A DNA stretch of 64,000 bases from Parvularcula bermudensis HTCC2503 (GCF_000152825.2 NC_014414.1:434001-498000); one strand, 5' to 3'. Counted from the first letter of the stretch, positions 17,373 through 26,223 are shown. Numbers and translations are program-made. Notes: generated by a model not told the origin, from the sequence alone.

Positions 17373-18683
17373 ATGTCGCATTTTATCGACCGCCGCCTCA
17401 ACCCAAAGGGTAAGTCCCTCGCCAATCGGCAACGCTTTCTGCGAAGGGCCAAGACGCAGATCAAGGACGCCGTCGCCAAGAGCCTGAAGGATCGCTCCGT
17501 CAAGGAGCTGGAGAAATCCGGGAAAATCTCCATCCCGTCAAAATCGACGGCGGAGCCGCGCTTTCGGCTCGACCCCGCCTCCGGTCGGCGGGAGCATGTT
17601 CACCCTGGGAATAAGGAATTTGCGCAGGGCGATCGTCTTCGCAAACCCCCGTCAAGTCGCGGGCGTGGCGGCAAGGAGGCGAGCGATTCAGGGGATGGCG
17701 AGGACAATTTTTCCTTCACCCTCACCCAGGATGAATTCCTCGATATCTTCTTTGAGGATCTCGAACTGCCCAATCTGGTCAAGACCTCCCTTAAGGACAT
17801 GACCACCTGGAAGCACCGCCGTTCGGGCATCACGGTCGCGGGCGCGCCCACCAATCTCAACCTCGTGCGCACAATGCGTAACGCCCAAGGCCGTCGCCTG
17901 GCCCTTGGACGCCCGTCGTCCCAGGAGATCAGCGAGTTGAAAGAGCGGCTGTTCGCGCTTGAGGTCATTGCCCAGCCAACCGAGGAACAGCGTGCGGAGC
18001 AGCAGGCCGTCCTCACCAAGCTGGAGGAATTGGAGGCGCGTCGGCGGTGGGCCCCCTATATCGACCCCCTCGATGTTCGGTATAACGCCTTTACCCCCGA
18101 GCCGGTCCCGATGACCGCGGCCGTTATGTTCTGTCTGATGGATGTTTCAGGGTCGATGGGCGAGCGGGAAAAGGACCTCGCCAAGCGGTTTTACATGTTG
18201 CTCTACCTTTTCCTAAAGCGGCGCTACGAAAAGGTTGAAGTGATTTTCATTCGGCACACGCACCATGCCGAGGAAGTTGACGAAGAGACTTTCTTCTACT
18301 CCCGTCAATCCGGCGGCACGATCGTCTCTACCGCGATCGAAGTGATGCAGGACATTCAACGGGAAAGGTTCCCTACTGGTCAGTGGAATATCTATGTCGC
18401 CCAGGCGTCGGACGGCTACACCCAACCCGGTGACGCCAAACGGTGTGTTGAGTTATTGAATACGGAAGTTCTTCCTATTATTCAGTACTATGCCTATATC
18501 GAAATTCTCGACGAACGGGAGATGGACGTTTTTTCCGATCCCGATGCCGGGGCGGAGCTGTGGCGCGCTTATCGGTCAATTTCCGATAATCGGTTTGCCC
18601 AAACGCGGATCGCTCATCCCAGAGATATCTTCCCTGTCTTCAGAGAGCTTTTCTCCAAGGACAGGGAAGGAAAGGCAGCCTGA
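17373..18683 (+). CDS. DUF444 family protein (YeaH/YhbH)
   Basis: 436-residue cytoplasmic protein of the YeaH/YhbH family, normally co-expressed with the PrkA (YeaG) serine kinase and SpoVR in stationary-phase and nutrient-stress responses. Seen: the signature start 'MSHFIDRRLNPKGKSLANRQ', a basic region (about 25-120), 'DEFLDIFFEDLELPNLV', and a C-terminal von Willebrand A-like domain with the MIDAS motif 'LMDVSGSMGEREKDLAKRF' and 'SGGTIVSTAIEVM'. The frame opens at 17241, but ATG 17373 with GGGGA before it begins the conserved protein. SpoVR lies 2.1 kb downstream on the same strand; prkA is not in this window. Confidence 0.92.
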   Translation: MSHFIDRRLNPKGKSLANRQRFLRRAKTQIKDAVAKSLKDRSVKELEKSGKISIPSKSTAEPRFRLDPASGRREHVHPGNKEFAQGDRLRKPPSSRGRGGKEASDSGDGEDNFSFTLTQDEFLDIFFEDLELPNLVKTSLKDMTTWKHRRSGITVAGAPTNLNLVRTMRNAQGRRLALGRPSSQEISELKERLFALEVIAQPTEEQRAEQQAVLTKLEELEARRRWAPYIDPLDVRYNAFTPEPVPMTAAVMFCLMDVSGSMGEREKDLAKRFYMLLYLFLKRRYEKVEVIFIRHTHHAEEVDEETFFYSRQSGGTIVSTAIEVMQDIQRERFPTGQWNIYVAQASDGYTQPGDAKRCVELLNTEVLPIIQYYAYIEILDEREMDVFSDPDAGAELWRAYRSISDNRFAQTRIAHPRDIFPVFRELFSKDREGKAA

Positions 18684-18723
18684 CCCGTCCGCCCCCCTCT
18701 TTTAAGGGGCGCAATACGGGTCA
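18681..18723. terminator. Bipartite hairpin between convergent DUF444 and YSC84 genes
   Basis: An outer perfect 8-bp stem, TGACCCGT (18681-18688) with ACGGGTCA (18716-18723), encloses an inner GCCCC/GGGGC stem (18691-18695 with 18706-18710). The left arm includes the DUF444 stop codon. It is symmetric and lies between converging genes, so it could end transcription from both sides, although no U-tract follows. Confidence 0.5.
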
Positions 18724-18744
18724 GGGCTGCAAGTAGGGACTGGC

Positions 18745-19332
18745 TCAGCCCGAGACGTCCATCATCTCGTCGTCGTCCATCGCCATGCCGGCATTTTCGG
18801 GATCTTCCCAAATGCGGAACGTATTGATGTTGAATTCGGCAACCAGACCGTCGGCGTCGAACGCATAGAGAAGCGGCTCACCCGTCTCTGCGACGGCGTC
18901 GGCATTCGCCGTAATGAGGGTCACGCCGGCATTGATGCCAACTTCCCATTCCTCGCCATCGGTCAACGACGCCAGGCTTTCTTCGTCACGGAAGACATAG
19001 ACCATGGCTTTTTCATCGATACCAGCTTGGAGCCCAATCGACGCTTTGCCGATATCGTAATAGCCAACCGGTTGTCCGTCGACCATCAGGACGCCGTTAC
19101 CGCCGGCCCCACCGACGATCAAATCCGCCTTCAGAACTTCAGGGAATACCAGAATGCCCGCGGCATCCTTTGTGCTTTCCATGCAGCTCTCGGAAATCGC
19201 CTGACAGCGTTCAAGCATATCCTTGGCTTGCATTTGCAAATCGGTGCCGGTTTCGCCCGCCTGGGCGCCGGAAAAGGCCACGGAAGCGAGGGCCGTGACG
19301 CCTGACAATAGGCTTAGCTGTGAGATACGCAT
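18745..19332 (-). CDS. Secreted YSC84/SYLF-domain lipid-binding protein
   Basis: 195-residue exported protein. Residues 1-26 ('MRISQLSLLSGVTALASVAF', ending in GAQA) form a signal peptide. The body matches the SYLF (Ysc84, DUF500) domain: 'AAGILVFPEVLKADLIVGG', then 'GVLMVDGQPVGYYDIGKASI' and 'GLQAGIDEKAMVYVFRDEES'. SYLF proteins bind phosphoinositides or other lipids in eukaryotes; bacterial secreted members have no defined role. The C-terminus is very acidic and methionine-rich ('DDDEMMDVSG'). ATG 19332 follows AGGAGA. It faces away from the HMG-CoA reductase gene. Confidence 0.85.
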   Translation of the reverse strand: MRISQLSLLSGVTALASVAFSGAQAGETGTDLQMQAKDMLERCQAISESCMESTKDAAGILVFPEVLKADLIVGGAGGNGVLMVDGQPVGYYDIGKASIGLQAGIDEKAMVYVFRDEESLASLTDGEEWEVGINAGVTLITANADAVAETGEPLLYAFDADGLVAEFNINTFRIWEDPENAGMAMDDDEMMDVSG

Positions 19333-19543
19333 AAGTGTCTCCTCATATGTCTTCAGTTTGGGGCCAGCGGCCCGTCGGACAGTCGCGGTCTGCAACACCC
19401 GTCCCCCCATCAACGGAAGAAACCCCAACAAGTTCAATTGACTGTCTGTAAGGTTGCCGCCTCGCCGCCCGTCGCGACGCCCTCTCGCAGGACGTGACCT
19501 AAGAGTGCTAAGCCTTGCCACAAAAATATCTGGAGACGCTCAT

Positions 19544-20728
19544 ATGGCCGATGCCCCTCGCCCGCCGCGCATTCCCCGTAACCGGGACGATGATTACACC
19601 GCCGAGATGGCAGCGGATCGCGCCCGCTTTGCCGCCGCCCAGACCGGGGCCCCCCTCGATCACGTCACCAAGGGCACGATCGACCCCGCGCTGCTCAAGG
19701 GGAATTGCGAGAATTTCTTCGGGGTCGCCCAGGTCCCCATCGGGCTTGCCGGGCCGCTGGAGATCGATGGCGAACACGCCAAGGGACCATTCTACATTCC
19801 CCTGGCGACGACCGAGGGAACGCTTGTGGCAAGCTATAACCGAGGAATGCGTCTGTTGTCCGAGGTCGGCGGGGTCAAAACCACCGTCATCGAACGCTAT
19901 ATGCAGCGGGCCCCGGTGTTCCATTTTGCCAATGCGCGGGACGCCCGCGCCTTCGGTGAATGGGTGGCGGATCACGAGGCGGATATTCGCACCGCGGCGG
20001 AGGCGACCACCACTGTCGGTCAGCTGCACCACATCCAGCGCTTTCAGGTCGCGCAGATGTGCTTTCTACGGTTCAATTACCTGACAGGCGATGCCGCCGG
20101 GCAAAATATGTCCGGCAAGGCGACCTATGCCGCCTGCGAATGGATAGCCGAGCACGCCCCCGGTCAACCGTGGTATACGCTGTCAGGGGCGATCGACACG
20201 GACAAAAAACACTCGCACATGAACATGCTTCACTCCCGCGGAGCGCGGGTGGTTGCCGAGGTGACGATCCCCGATGCGGTCATGCAGGCCATGATGGGGC
20301 CAAGCAACGCAAAATTGTTCCGTGGACGCTTGGTTTCCAATGCGGGCGGCATGCTCGCCGGCACGGTCAATAACGGGATGCATGCGGCCAATGGCCTAAC
20401 GGCCCTGTTCATCGCCACCGGGCAGGACGTGGCCAATATCTCCGAAAGCCACGCCGCGATCACCTTTGTCGAATTGCTGCCGAACGGAGACTATTACTGG
20501 TCCATCACCATCCCCTCCCTGATCGTTGCGACCTATGGCGGCGGCACCGGTCTTCCCACCCAGCGGGAATGCCTCGAAATGCTTGGGTGTTACGGCAAGG
20601 GGAAGGTCGAGAAATTCGCCGAGATCTGCGCCGCCACAGTGCTCGCAGGGGAGATCTCCCTTGCGGCGGCCGTCCAACATGGCGACTGGGTCAGCTCCCA
20701 TGACCGCTACGGGCGCAACCGGCCTTGA
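19544..20728 (+). CDS. Hydroxymethylglutaryl-CoA reductase (class I-like)
   Basis: 394-residue soluble catalytic domain predicted to reduce HMG-CoA to mevalonate with NADPH. All four catalytic residues are visible: Glu91 in 'TTEGTLVAS', Lys222 in 'DTDKKHSHMN', Asp295 in 'GQDVANIS' and His386 in 'SSHDRYGRNRP'. 'ENFFGVAQVPIGLAGPL' and the coenzyme motif 'YGGGTGLPTQRECLEMLG' are clear. The DKK motif and overall pattern are class I-like, unlike the class II enzyme of Pseudomonas mevalonii. The start is ATG 19544 behind GGAGA. Most alphaproteobacteria make isoprenoids by the MEP route, so this gene is unusual; no other mevalonate gene is in the window. It sits between DUF444 and SpoVR. Confidence 0.9.
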   Translation: MADAPRPPRIPRNRDDDYTAEMAADRARFAAAQTGAPLDHVTKGTIDPALLKGNCENFFGVAQVPIGLAGPLEIDGEHAKGPFYIPLATTEGTLVASYNRGMRLLSEVGGVKTTVIERYMQRAPVFHFANARDARAFGEWVADHEADIRTAAEATTTVGQLHHIQRFQVAQMCFLRFNYLTGDAAGQNMSGKATYAACEWIAEHAPGQPWYTLSGAIDTDKKHSHMNMLHSRGARVVAEVTIPDAVMQAMMGPSNAKLFRGRLVSNAGGMLAGTVNNGMHAANGLTALFIATGQDVANISESHAAITFVELLPNGDYYWSITIPSLIVATYGGGTGLPTQRECLEMLGCYGKGKVEKFAEICAATVLAGEISLAAAVQHGDWVSSHDRYGRNRP

Positions 20729-20804
20729 TCGGCCTCTCGCAGTGTCGACCAAGGTGACCAGACAGTGCATTGCGGATTGCCGCGGCTGACGGCACACTTG
20801 AGCC

Positions 20805-22304
20805 ATGAGTGCGACCCCGAAATCCGACGGCCTCCTTTTTTCCGACTCTGCATGGACCTTTTCGGACCTGCAACGAACCTTTGAAGCGATTGAGGATATC
20901 GGCCTGAATGATCTGGGCCTCGATTGTTACGCCAATCAGATCGAGGTCATCACCTCTGAGCAGATGCTGGATGCCTATTCCTCCCACGGGATGCCATTGA
21001 TGTATCGTCACTGGTCCTATGGGAAGCATTTCGCGCGCGACCAGATGAACTATCAAAAGGGGTATTCGGGGCTCGCCTACGAGATCGTGATCAACTCCGA
21101 TCCGTGCATCGCCTATCTCATGGAGGAAAACTCCATGACGATGCAGGCCCTGGTGATGGCCCATGCCTGTATGGGACACAATCACTTCTTCAAGAATAAT
21201 TATCTTTTCCGTCAGTGGACGGATGCCAGCGCCATCCTCACCTATCTCGATTTCGCCAAACGCTATATCGCGCGGTGCGAGGATGAATATGGCCATGAAG
21301 AAGTCGAGCTGATTCTGGATGCCGCCCATGCGCTGATGGACCAAGGCGTCTTTCGGTATAACCGCCCCCCGAAACTATCGGGATCAGAGCGCCTTGAGAA
21401 AATTCGAGCCCGCGCCGAACACGAGCGGGAAACCTTCAACGATATCTGGCGCACCCTGCCGAATACGGACGAAACCGATGAGCAGGTTGAGGAGCGTCAA
21501 ACAGAAGTTCGCAATATCAAACTGCCCGAAGAGAACCTGCTCTATTTCATCGAGAAAGCGTCCCCCACACTGCTGCCTTGGCAACGAGAAATCGTCCGAA
21601 TCGTGCGGAACGTGTCGCAGTATTTCTATCCTCAAAAACAGACCAAGGTGATGAACGAGGGATGCGCGACCTTCGTCCACCACTACATCATGAATGAGTT
21701 ACATCGTCGGGGTCAGATCTCCGAAGGGGCCGTGATGGAGTTTTTGCACTCCCACTCCTCCGTCGTCTTTCAGCCAAGCTTCGACGACCCCCGCTATTCG
21801 GGGATCAATCCTTACGCCCTTGGCTTTGCGATGATGCAGGACATCGTCCGAATCGTTGAAACACCGACCGCTGAGGACCACGAATGGTTCCCCGCCTTGG
21901 CCGGGACAAAGGATTGGCGCGCCGCCCTGAAAGAGGCGTGGGCGAATTATCGCGATGAAAGTTTCATCCTGCAATATCTCTCGCCGAAGGTCATGCGGGA
22001 CTTCCGGCTCTTCGCCCTCGCCGATGATGGGAAAAAGACCTATTACCAAGTGGCGTCGATCCATGACGAGGCAGGGTATCGCCGCACCCGCAGCGCCCTC
22101 TCGTCGATGTATGACCTCGGCCTGCACGAACCCAATCTTCAGGTCATGGCCGCCGACCTCGAAGGCGACCGGAAATTGACGATCGCCCATCTCCGCTTCA
22201 ACGGGCGCGGCCTTGAGCCAAGCACCAAGGCGACGGTTCTGGGGCATTTGAAACAGCTCTGGGGCTTTGAGGTTGAACTGACAGAGCAGGATATGACGAC
22301 GTAA
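20805..22304 (+). CDS. SpoVR family protein (YcgB-like)
   Basis: 499-residue cytoplasmic protein of unknown biochemistry, required for the spore cortex in Bacillus and part of the prkA-yeaH-ycgB stress set in Gram-negatives. Family hallmarks: 'YANQIEVITSEQMLDAYSS', 'HWSYGKHFARDQMNYQKG' and 'LAYEIVINSDPCIAYLMEEN', with 'AHACMGHNHFFKNNYLF' and 'MNEGCATFVHHYIMNEL', which carry His residues arranged like a metalloenzyme site. It starts 76 bp after the HMG-CoA reductase stop, so these two may share a transcript. The ATG at 20805 has a weak Shine-Dalgarno sequence. Confidence 0.95.
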   Translation: MSATPKSDGLLFSDSAWTFSDLQRTFEAIEDIGLNDLGLDCYANQIEVITSEQMLDAYSSHGMPLMYRHWSYGKHFARDQMNYQKGYSGLAYEIVINSDPCIAYLMEENSMTMQALVMAHACMGHNHFFKNNYLFRQWTDASAILTYLDFAKRYIARCEDEYGHEEVELILDAAHALMDQGVFRYNRPPKLSGSERLEKIRARAEHERETFNDIWRTLPNTDETDEQVEERQTEVRNIKLPEENLLYFIEKASPTLLPWQREIVRIVRNVSQYFYPQKQTKVMNEGCATFVHHYIMNELHRRGQISEGAVMEFLHSHSSVVFQPSFDDPRYSGINPYALGFAMMQDIVRIVETPTAEDHEWFPALAGTKDWRAALKEAWANYRDESFILQYLSPKVMRDFRLFALADDGKKTYYQVASIHDEAGYRRTRSALSSMYDLGLHEPNLQVMAADLEGDRKLTIAHLRFNGRGLEPSTKATVLGHLKQLWGFEVELTEQDMTT

Positions 22305-22408
22305 GGGCGCGGTCATCCCATACGTCTTCTCTTCTGAAGGGGAATGGCAGGGGTATCTGCCGGCGGAGACACTCCCTAAAGTGATGTCTTCGTCATCATT
22401 GGGACATC

Positions 22409-22834
22409 ATGACCACGGAAATTCTCGCCCCCGCCGCCGCCCTCGTCCTCTGGTCTCTCTTTATGCTGGTCTGGCTCCTTGTTGTTCGGTTCCCGGCCTT
22501 CAGGAAGGCCGGGATCAATATCGCGAAGGTCGCCCCGGGCAGTCGCGGATCCAGTCTTGATGGGATCCTCCCCGACAATGTCATGTGGAAATCCCACAAT
22601 TATCAACATCTGATGGAGCAACCGACCATCTTCTATCCGGTGGTCATCATCCTCGCCCTTGTCGGTGCCACCGGCCTCGATATCGGCCTTGCCTGGGCTT
22701 ATGTTGGTCTAAGGATTATCCACTCGATTTGGCAGGCCGTGGCCAATATCGTCTTGATCCGCGCCGGCATCTTTGCTCTTTCGACACTGGTCTTGATGGC
22801 TCTAGCCTTGCGCGCCTTTTTCGCCGTGATGTAG
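22409..22834 (+). CDS. MAPEG family membrane protein
   Basis: 141-residue membrane protein with four hydrophobic helices, of the MAPEG family (membrane-associated eicosanoid and glutathione metabolism). The conserved loop and second helix are visible in 'MWKSHNYQHLMEQPTIFYPV', followed by 'AWAYVGLRIIHSIWQAV' with the conserved Arg and His. Bacterial members often have glutathione-linked or unknown activities, so no substrate is assigned. It is on the strand of SpoVR, 104 bp downstream, and converges on mtgA with a strong hairpin between. Confidence 0.85.
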   Translation: MTTEILAPAAALVLWSLFMLVWLLVVRFPAFRKAGINIAKVAPGSRGSSLDGILPDNVMWKSHNYQHLMEQPTIFYPVVIILALVGATGLDIGLAWAYVGLRIIHSIWQAVANIVLIRAGIFALSTLVLMALALRAFFAVM

Positions 22835-22845
22835 AGCGGCGCGCC

Positions 22846-22874
22846 GCAAAAGGGGATCACCGGCCCCCTTTTGC
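22846..22874. terminator. Bidirectional terminator between MAPEG and mtgA genes
   Basis: GCAAAAGGGG (22846-22855) and CCCCTTTTGC (22865-22874) make a perfect 10-bp stem with a 9-nt loop between convergent genes. T-runs lie inside the descending arm on both strands. It slightly overlaps the last codons of mtgA. Confidence 0.7.
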
Positions 22875-23570
22875 GAGGACGCAATCGGCCAGACCATCGC
22901 GGGCGACGACGCGCATCCGCGCTTCTAGGGTTCGTGCCCGCCGGGCGACATAGGGACCTGGGGGGTCGACCCGCCAGGCATTCGGGTTGGGGAGGACGGC
23001 GGCGAGCAACGCGGCCTCCCTCCTTGTCAGATCACGGGCGGATTTACCGAAGCGTGCCTGCGCCGCAGCTTCCGCACCGAACAGACCGTCGCCCCATTCG
23101 GCGACATTCAGATAGGCGGTCAGGATGCGGTCTTTTGGCCAGAGAAATTCGATCAGGACGGTGAAATAGGCCTCCGCTCCCTTCCTTACCCAGTCCCGCC
23201 CAGCCCACAGAAAAACATTCTTGGCCGTCTGCTGACTGATCGTCGAGGCGCCCCTTAACCCCTTCCCCTCACGAGCGTCGGCGAGGGCCTGGCGGAGTTG
23301 CTCGACATCAAAACCATGGTGGGTACAGAACTTCGTATCTTCCGCGGCGATCACCGCAAGAACGAGTTGGTCTGACACCGCCGATAACGGCACAGTGGCT
23401 TGCCGGATCTCCTCGCCACTCAGCGATCGCCAGCTCATCAAAAAACTGTGGGAGGGGATGACCACGCGGAAAAACCCCACCCAGATCACCGTCACGGCCA
23501 CGAAAACGAGGCCGAGGCGCAGAACCGCGATCATCAATTTGCCGAGTTTCCCCCGATCCCGTCGTGCCAT
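22857..23570 (-). CDS. mtgA: Monofunctional peptidoglycan transglycosylase MtgA
   Basis: Family GT51 glycosyltransferase polymerising lipid II into glycan strands at the outer face of the inner membrane. A single N-terminal helix (about 12-32, '[20 protein letters not shown]') anchors it. Catalytic motifs are intact: '[16 protein letters not shown]' with the first Glu, '[16 protein letters not shown]', '[18 protein letters not shown]' with the second Glu, and '[16 protein letters not shown]'. 237 residues, no transpeptidase domain. The start codon is 4 bp after the glyQ stop, so it is translated from the glyQ transcript. Confidence 0.96.
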   Translation of the reverse strand: MARRDRGKLGKLMIAVLRLGLVFVAVTVIWVGFFRVVIPSHSFLMSWRSLSGEEIRQATVPLSAVSDQLVLAVIAAEDTKFCTHHGFDVEQLRQALADAREGKGLRGASTISQQTAKNVFLWAGRDWVRKGAEAYFTVLIEFLWPKDRILTAYLNVAEWGDGLFGAEAAAQARFGKSARDLTRREAALLAAVLPNPNAWRVDPPGPYVARRARTLEARMRVVARDGLADCVLAKGGR

Positions 23571-23573
23571 GCC

Positions 23574-24479
23574 TCAGACCTTTTCGACGAGACCCGCTCC
23601 CTCGGTCCGCCCCTGGGGGCTCGCCAGCCAGGCTTCGCAGCAGGCTTTCGCCAAACGGCGGACACGGAGGATATAGGATTGACGCTCCGTCACAGAAATC
23701 ACCCCGCGGGCATCCAGCAAATTAAACAGATGGCTGGCCTTGATGCATTGGTCATAGGCCGGGAGCGCCAGCCCCTTGTCGAGAATAGCCGAACAGGCCG
23801 CCTCTGCTTCGCGGAATTGGTCGAACAGGACCTCGGTATTCGCCAACTCGAAATTATAGGCGGAGAACTCCCGTTCCTGCTGGTGGAAGACATCGCCATA
23901 GGTGACCCCAGCGCCGTTGAAATCGAGGTCATAGCCATTGTCGACGCCCTGAACATACATCGCCAGTCGTTCAAGGCCGTAGGTCAACTCGCCGGTAACG
24001 GGCCGGCAATCGACACCGCCGACCTGTTGGAAATAGGTGAATTGGGTCACCTCCATCCCGTCACACCAGACCTCCCAGCCAAGGCCCCAGGCCCCCAGGG
24101 TGGGACTTTCCCAATCATCCTCAACAAAGCGGATGTCGTGCTTTGCCGCGTCGATCCCCATGGCCTTGAGGGACCCCAGATAGAGCTCTTGAATGTCGGT
24201 CGGGGAGGGTTTGAGCACGACCTGGAATTGGTAATAATGTTGGAACCTGTTGGGATTGGCGCCATAGCGGCCATCGCCGGGGCGGCGGCACGGTTGGACA
24301 TAGGCGGCCCGCCATGGTTTTGGCCCCAGAGCCCGCAGGGTCGTTGCCGGATGGAAGGTCCCCGCCCCCATTTCAAGGTCATAAGGTTGCAGGAGAACGC
24401 ATCCTCGTTCCGCCCAATAGGTCTGGAGGATGAGGATCAGGTCCTGAAAGGACGGCGGCGCGCTGTCGGTTTTCTGCAT
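23574..24479 (-). CDS. glyQ: Glycyl-tRNA synthetase alpha subunit GlyQ
   Basis: Catalytic alpha subunit of bacterial glycyl-tRNA synthetase; works with GlyS (12846-14912) in an alpha2beta2 tetramer. Diagnostic opening '[20 protein letters not shown]' followed by '[18 protein letters not shown]', then '[19 protein letters not shown]' and '[14 protein letters not shown]'. At 301 residues it is full length. GGAGG abuts the ATG at 24479, an unusually short spacing. It overlaps the end of the upstream hypothetical gene by 43 bp and is followed 3 bp later by mtgA. The glyQ and glyS genes are separated by more than 8 kb. Confidence 0.97.
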   Translation of the reverse strand: MQKTDSAPPSFQDLILILQTYWAERGCVLLQPYDLEMGAGTFHPATTLRALGPKPWRAAYVQPCRRPGDGRYGANPNRFQHYYQFQVVLKPSPTDIQELYLGSLKAMGIDAAKHDIRFVEDDWESPTLGAWGLGWEVWCDGMEVTQFTYFQQVGGVDCRPVTGELTYGLERLAMYVQGVDNGYDLDFNGAGVTYGDVFHQQEREFSAYNFELANTEVLFDQFREAEAACSAILDKGLALPAYDQCIKASHLFNLLDARGVISVTERQSYILRVRRLAKACCEAWLASPQGRTEGAGLVEKV

Positions 24480-25168
24480 CCTCCGCCGATAGACCGGGGA
24501 CGCGAACTTGGCAACGCGCCAAGCCGACGGGCGCGGGTTCGGCCGATCACCGCCTTGACCGCCGCAAAGGTCAGCGGCCTGTCGGAGGGCAAATCATGCG
24601 GCGTCTCGACGCGGCGGGGGGCGCAATCGGTTCTGACCGGCAGGCGACCCACCGTCCAGGCTTCTTCGGCCAGACGCCGATCCGCCGCTTCACAGCTCAG
24701 ATCCCGTTGGGCGGTCGCCAGTAATACACGACGCTTGGCGCGCTTCATTCCTGAGAGATCTCTTTCGATCGCCGTGAGGGAATCCGTATTCGCCGGGGCT
24801 TCGGCGGTTTCAAAGTCAAAACACAGTTTATCTGACCCGCACCTTGTGACGACGACCCCGCGGGGGGCCCGTGTCAAGTCGACGGACATCACACTGCCCC
24901 GACGCTCCATTGCAAAGGTAACCTGGCGGACAATGGCGCTCGCATCGCTGGTCGGCACGACAAAATCCGCCGCTACACCGGTCAGGAAAAAACGGGTGTC
25001 ACCGTAGAGCTCGGCACCGCACGTCCCGCCGCAGGTCACGACAAGCCGCGCCTCGCTCTGCACATCACCGACCTCGAGGTCGGCTAGGGGCGTGAGCGCC
25101 AGAGCAATGAGAGCAGGAACGAACAAGACAAAGCACCGAAGAATAAAACGATGCCAAATAGAACACAT
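24437..25168 (-). CDS. Hypothetical secreted cysteine-containing protein upstream of glyQ
   Basis: No family recognised. The 243-residue product starts with a signal-like segment (about 8-27, '[18 protein letters not shown]'), then a region with cysteine pairs ('[14 protein letters not shown]', '[12 protein letters not shown]', later single Cys), consistent with a disulfide-bonded periplasmic protein. The last 35 residues are arginine-rich and the final 14 codons overlap the start of glyQ in another frame, so the tail may be little constrained. The ATG at 25168 lacks a clear Shine-Dalgarno sequence; a shorter start is possible. Position just ahead of glyQ suggests co-transcription. It could be spurious, but the signal peptide and cysteine pattern argue for a real gene. 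Confidence 0.5.
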   Translation of the reverse strand: MCSIWHRFILRCFVLFVPALIALALTPLADLEVGDVQSEARLVVTCGGTCGAELYGDTRFFLTGVAADFVVPTSDASAIVRQVTFAMERRGSVMSVDLTRAPRGVVVTRCGSDKLCFDFETAEAPANTDSLTAIERDLSGMKRAKRRVLLATAQRDLSCEAADRRLAEEAWTVGRLPVRTDCAPRRVETPHDLPSDRPLTFAAVKAVIGRTRARRLGALPSSRPRSIGGGCRKPTARRRPFRT

Positions 25169-25343
25169 ATTTATGAGAAAACTGGAAATACATGATTTCG
25201 AAAAGATTAAGAGTTTCTTTGGTTTCGTAATAGATTTATCAACCTTTACTTTGCTTGACGATTAGCTAACGGGATAGGGCTCGCCATTGGAGGGGCGCGT
25301 CGTATAGGGCAAGACTGCGTATCCGCCGCCGAGGAACATCGTC
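25169..25343. promoter_or_regulatory. AT-rich divergent promoter region
   Basis: The stretch 25170-25265 is markedly richer in A and T than the rest of the window and separates the minus-strand hypothetical-glyQ unit from the plus-strand HAD-ribF unit. Exact promoter elements cannot be fixed by eye. GAGGAA at 25331-25336 is the ribosome binding site for the HAD gene. Confidence 0.45.
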
Positions 25344-26204
25344 ATGCCATCCCCCCGCCTCTTGTCTGGACTTTCCGAGATCGCCAGCCAGTATGATGCC
25401 CTTCTGTGCGATGCCTGGGGGGTGATCCACAATGGGCGCGAAGTATTCGACGGGGTGGCTGAAGCGCTGATCCGGTTTCGCCAAGAGCGTGGCCCCGTCA
25501 TCATTCTGACCAATGCCCCGCGCCTGTCTTCGGTGATCCCAGCACAGCTCGATCGACTGGGCCTGCCGCGAGAGGCCTATGACGGTGTTGTTACCTCCGG
25601 CGACGCCACCCGGCAGTCCGTGATCGATCACGGACATCTCGATTTCTATAAAATCGGGCCCGCCAAGGATGATACGTTCTTTCAGTCAACGGATGTTCGG
25701 CTGGTGCCCTTTGCCGAGGCGGGCGCCATCCTGTGTACGGGGCCCGAGGATGACGAGAGAGAAACCCCCGAGGATTACCGAGGATTGCTGGAGGAGGCCG
25801 CAGCACGTGAATTGCCGATGATCTGCGCCAATCCCGACAAGGTCGTCCGGTTCGGAGACCGCCTGATTTATTGCGCCGGGGCGATCGCCGATCTCTACGA
25901 AACCCTTGGGGGGCAAGTGGTCATGTCAGGCAAGCCCCACCCGCCCATCTATGCCGTGGCCCGCGACGCCTTGCGGCAGGCTGCGGGCAGAGAGGCCGCC
26001 CGCCTGCTGGCGGTTGGCGATGGACTTCACACCGATATTCTCGGTGCCAATCGGGAGGGGATCGATGTGATCTTCAATGTCGGCGGCGTCTCCCTCGAAG
26101 AGGGGCGCGGACCGACGGGGGATCTCGATGCTGGACGACTTCGCAGACGCCTCGACGAAGAAGGGCTTGTTGCGCAATATGCCACGGATAGCCTGAAATG
26201 GTAG
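25344..26204 (+). CDS. TIGR01459 family HAD-superfamily class IIA phosphatase
   Basis: 286-residue HAD phosphatase. Motif I 'ALLCDAWGVIHNGREVF' (a DxWGV form of the nucleophile loop), motif II 'IILTNAPRLSS', 'MSGKPHPPIYAVA' with the motif III Lys, and motif IV 'LAVGDGLHTDILGANREG' are all present, with a class IIA cap between. In alphaproteobacteria this subfamily is often found next to ribF, as here (19 bp gap). FMN or another phosphate ester has been guessed as substrate from that context, but this is inference. The ATG at 25344 follows GAGGAA. Confidence 0.9.
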   Translation: MPSPRLLSGLSEIASQYDALLCDAWGVIHNGREVFDGVAEALIRFRQERGPVIILTNAPRLSSVIPAQLDRLGLPREAYDGVVTSGDATRQSVIDHGHLDFYKIGPAKDDTFFQSTDVRLVPFAEAGAILCTGPEDDERETPEDYRGLLEEAAARELPMICANPDKVVRFGDRLIYCAGAIADLYETLGGQVVMSGKPHPPIYAVARDALRQAAGREAARLLAVGDGLHTDILGANREGIDVIFNVGGVSLEEGRGPTGDLDAGRLRRRLDEEGLVAQYATDSLKW

Positions 26205-26223
26205 CGAAGGCCGGCCCCGCCCT

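Noticed and set aside
23400-25007. Open frame of 535 codons on the plus strand
   Set aside because: It runs antisense to glyQ and mtgA, both clear genes; long antisense frames are expected in GC-rich DNA, and its translation has no recognisable domain.
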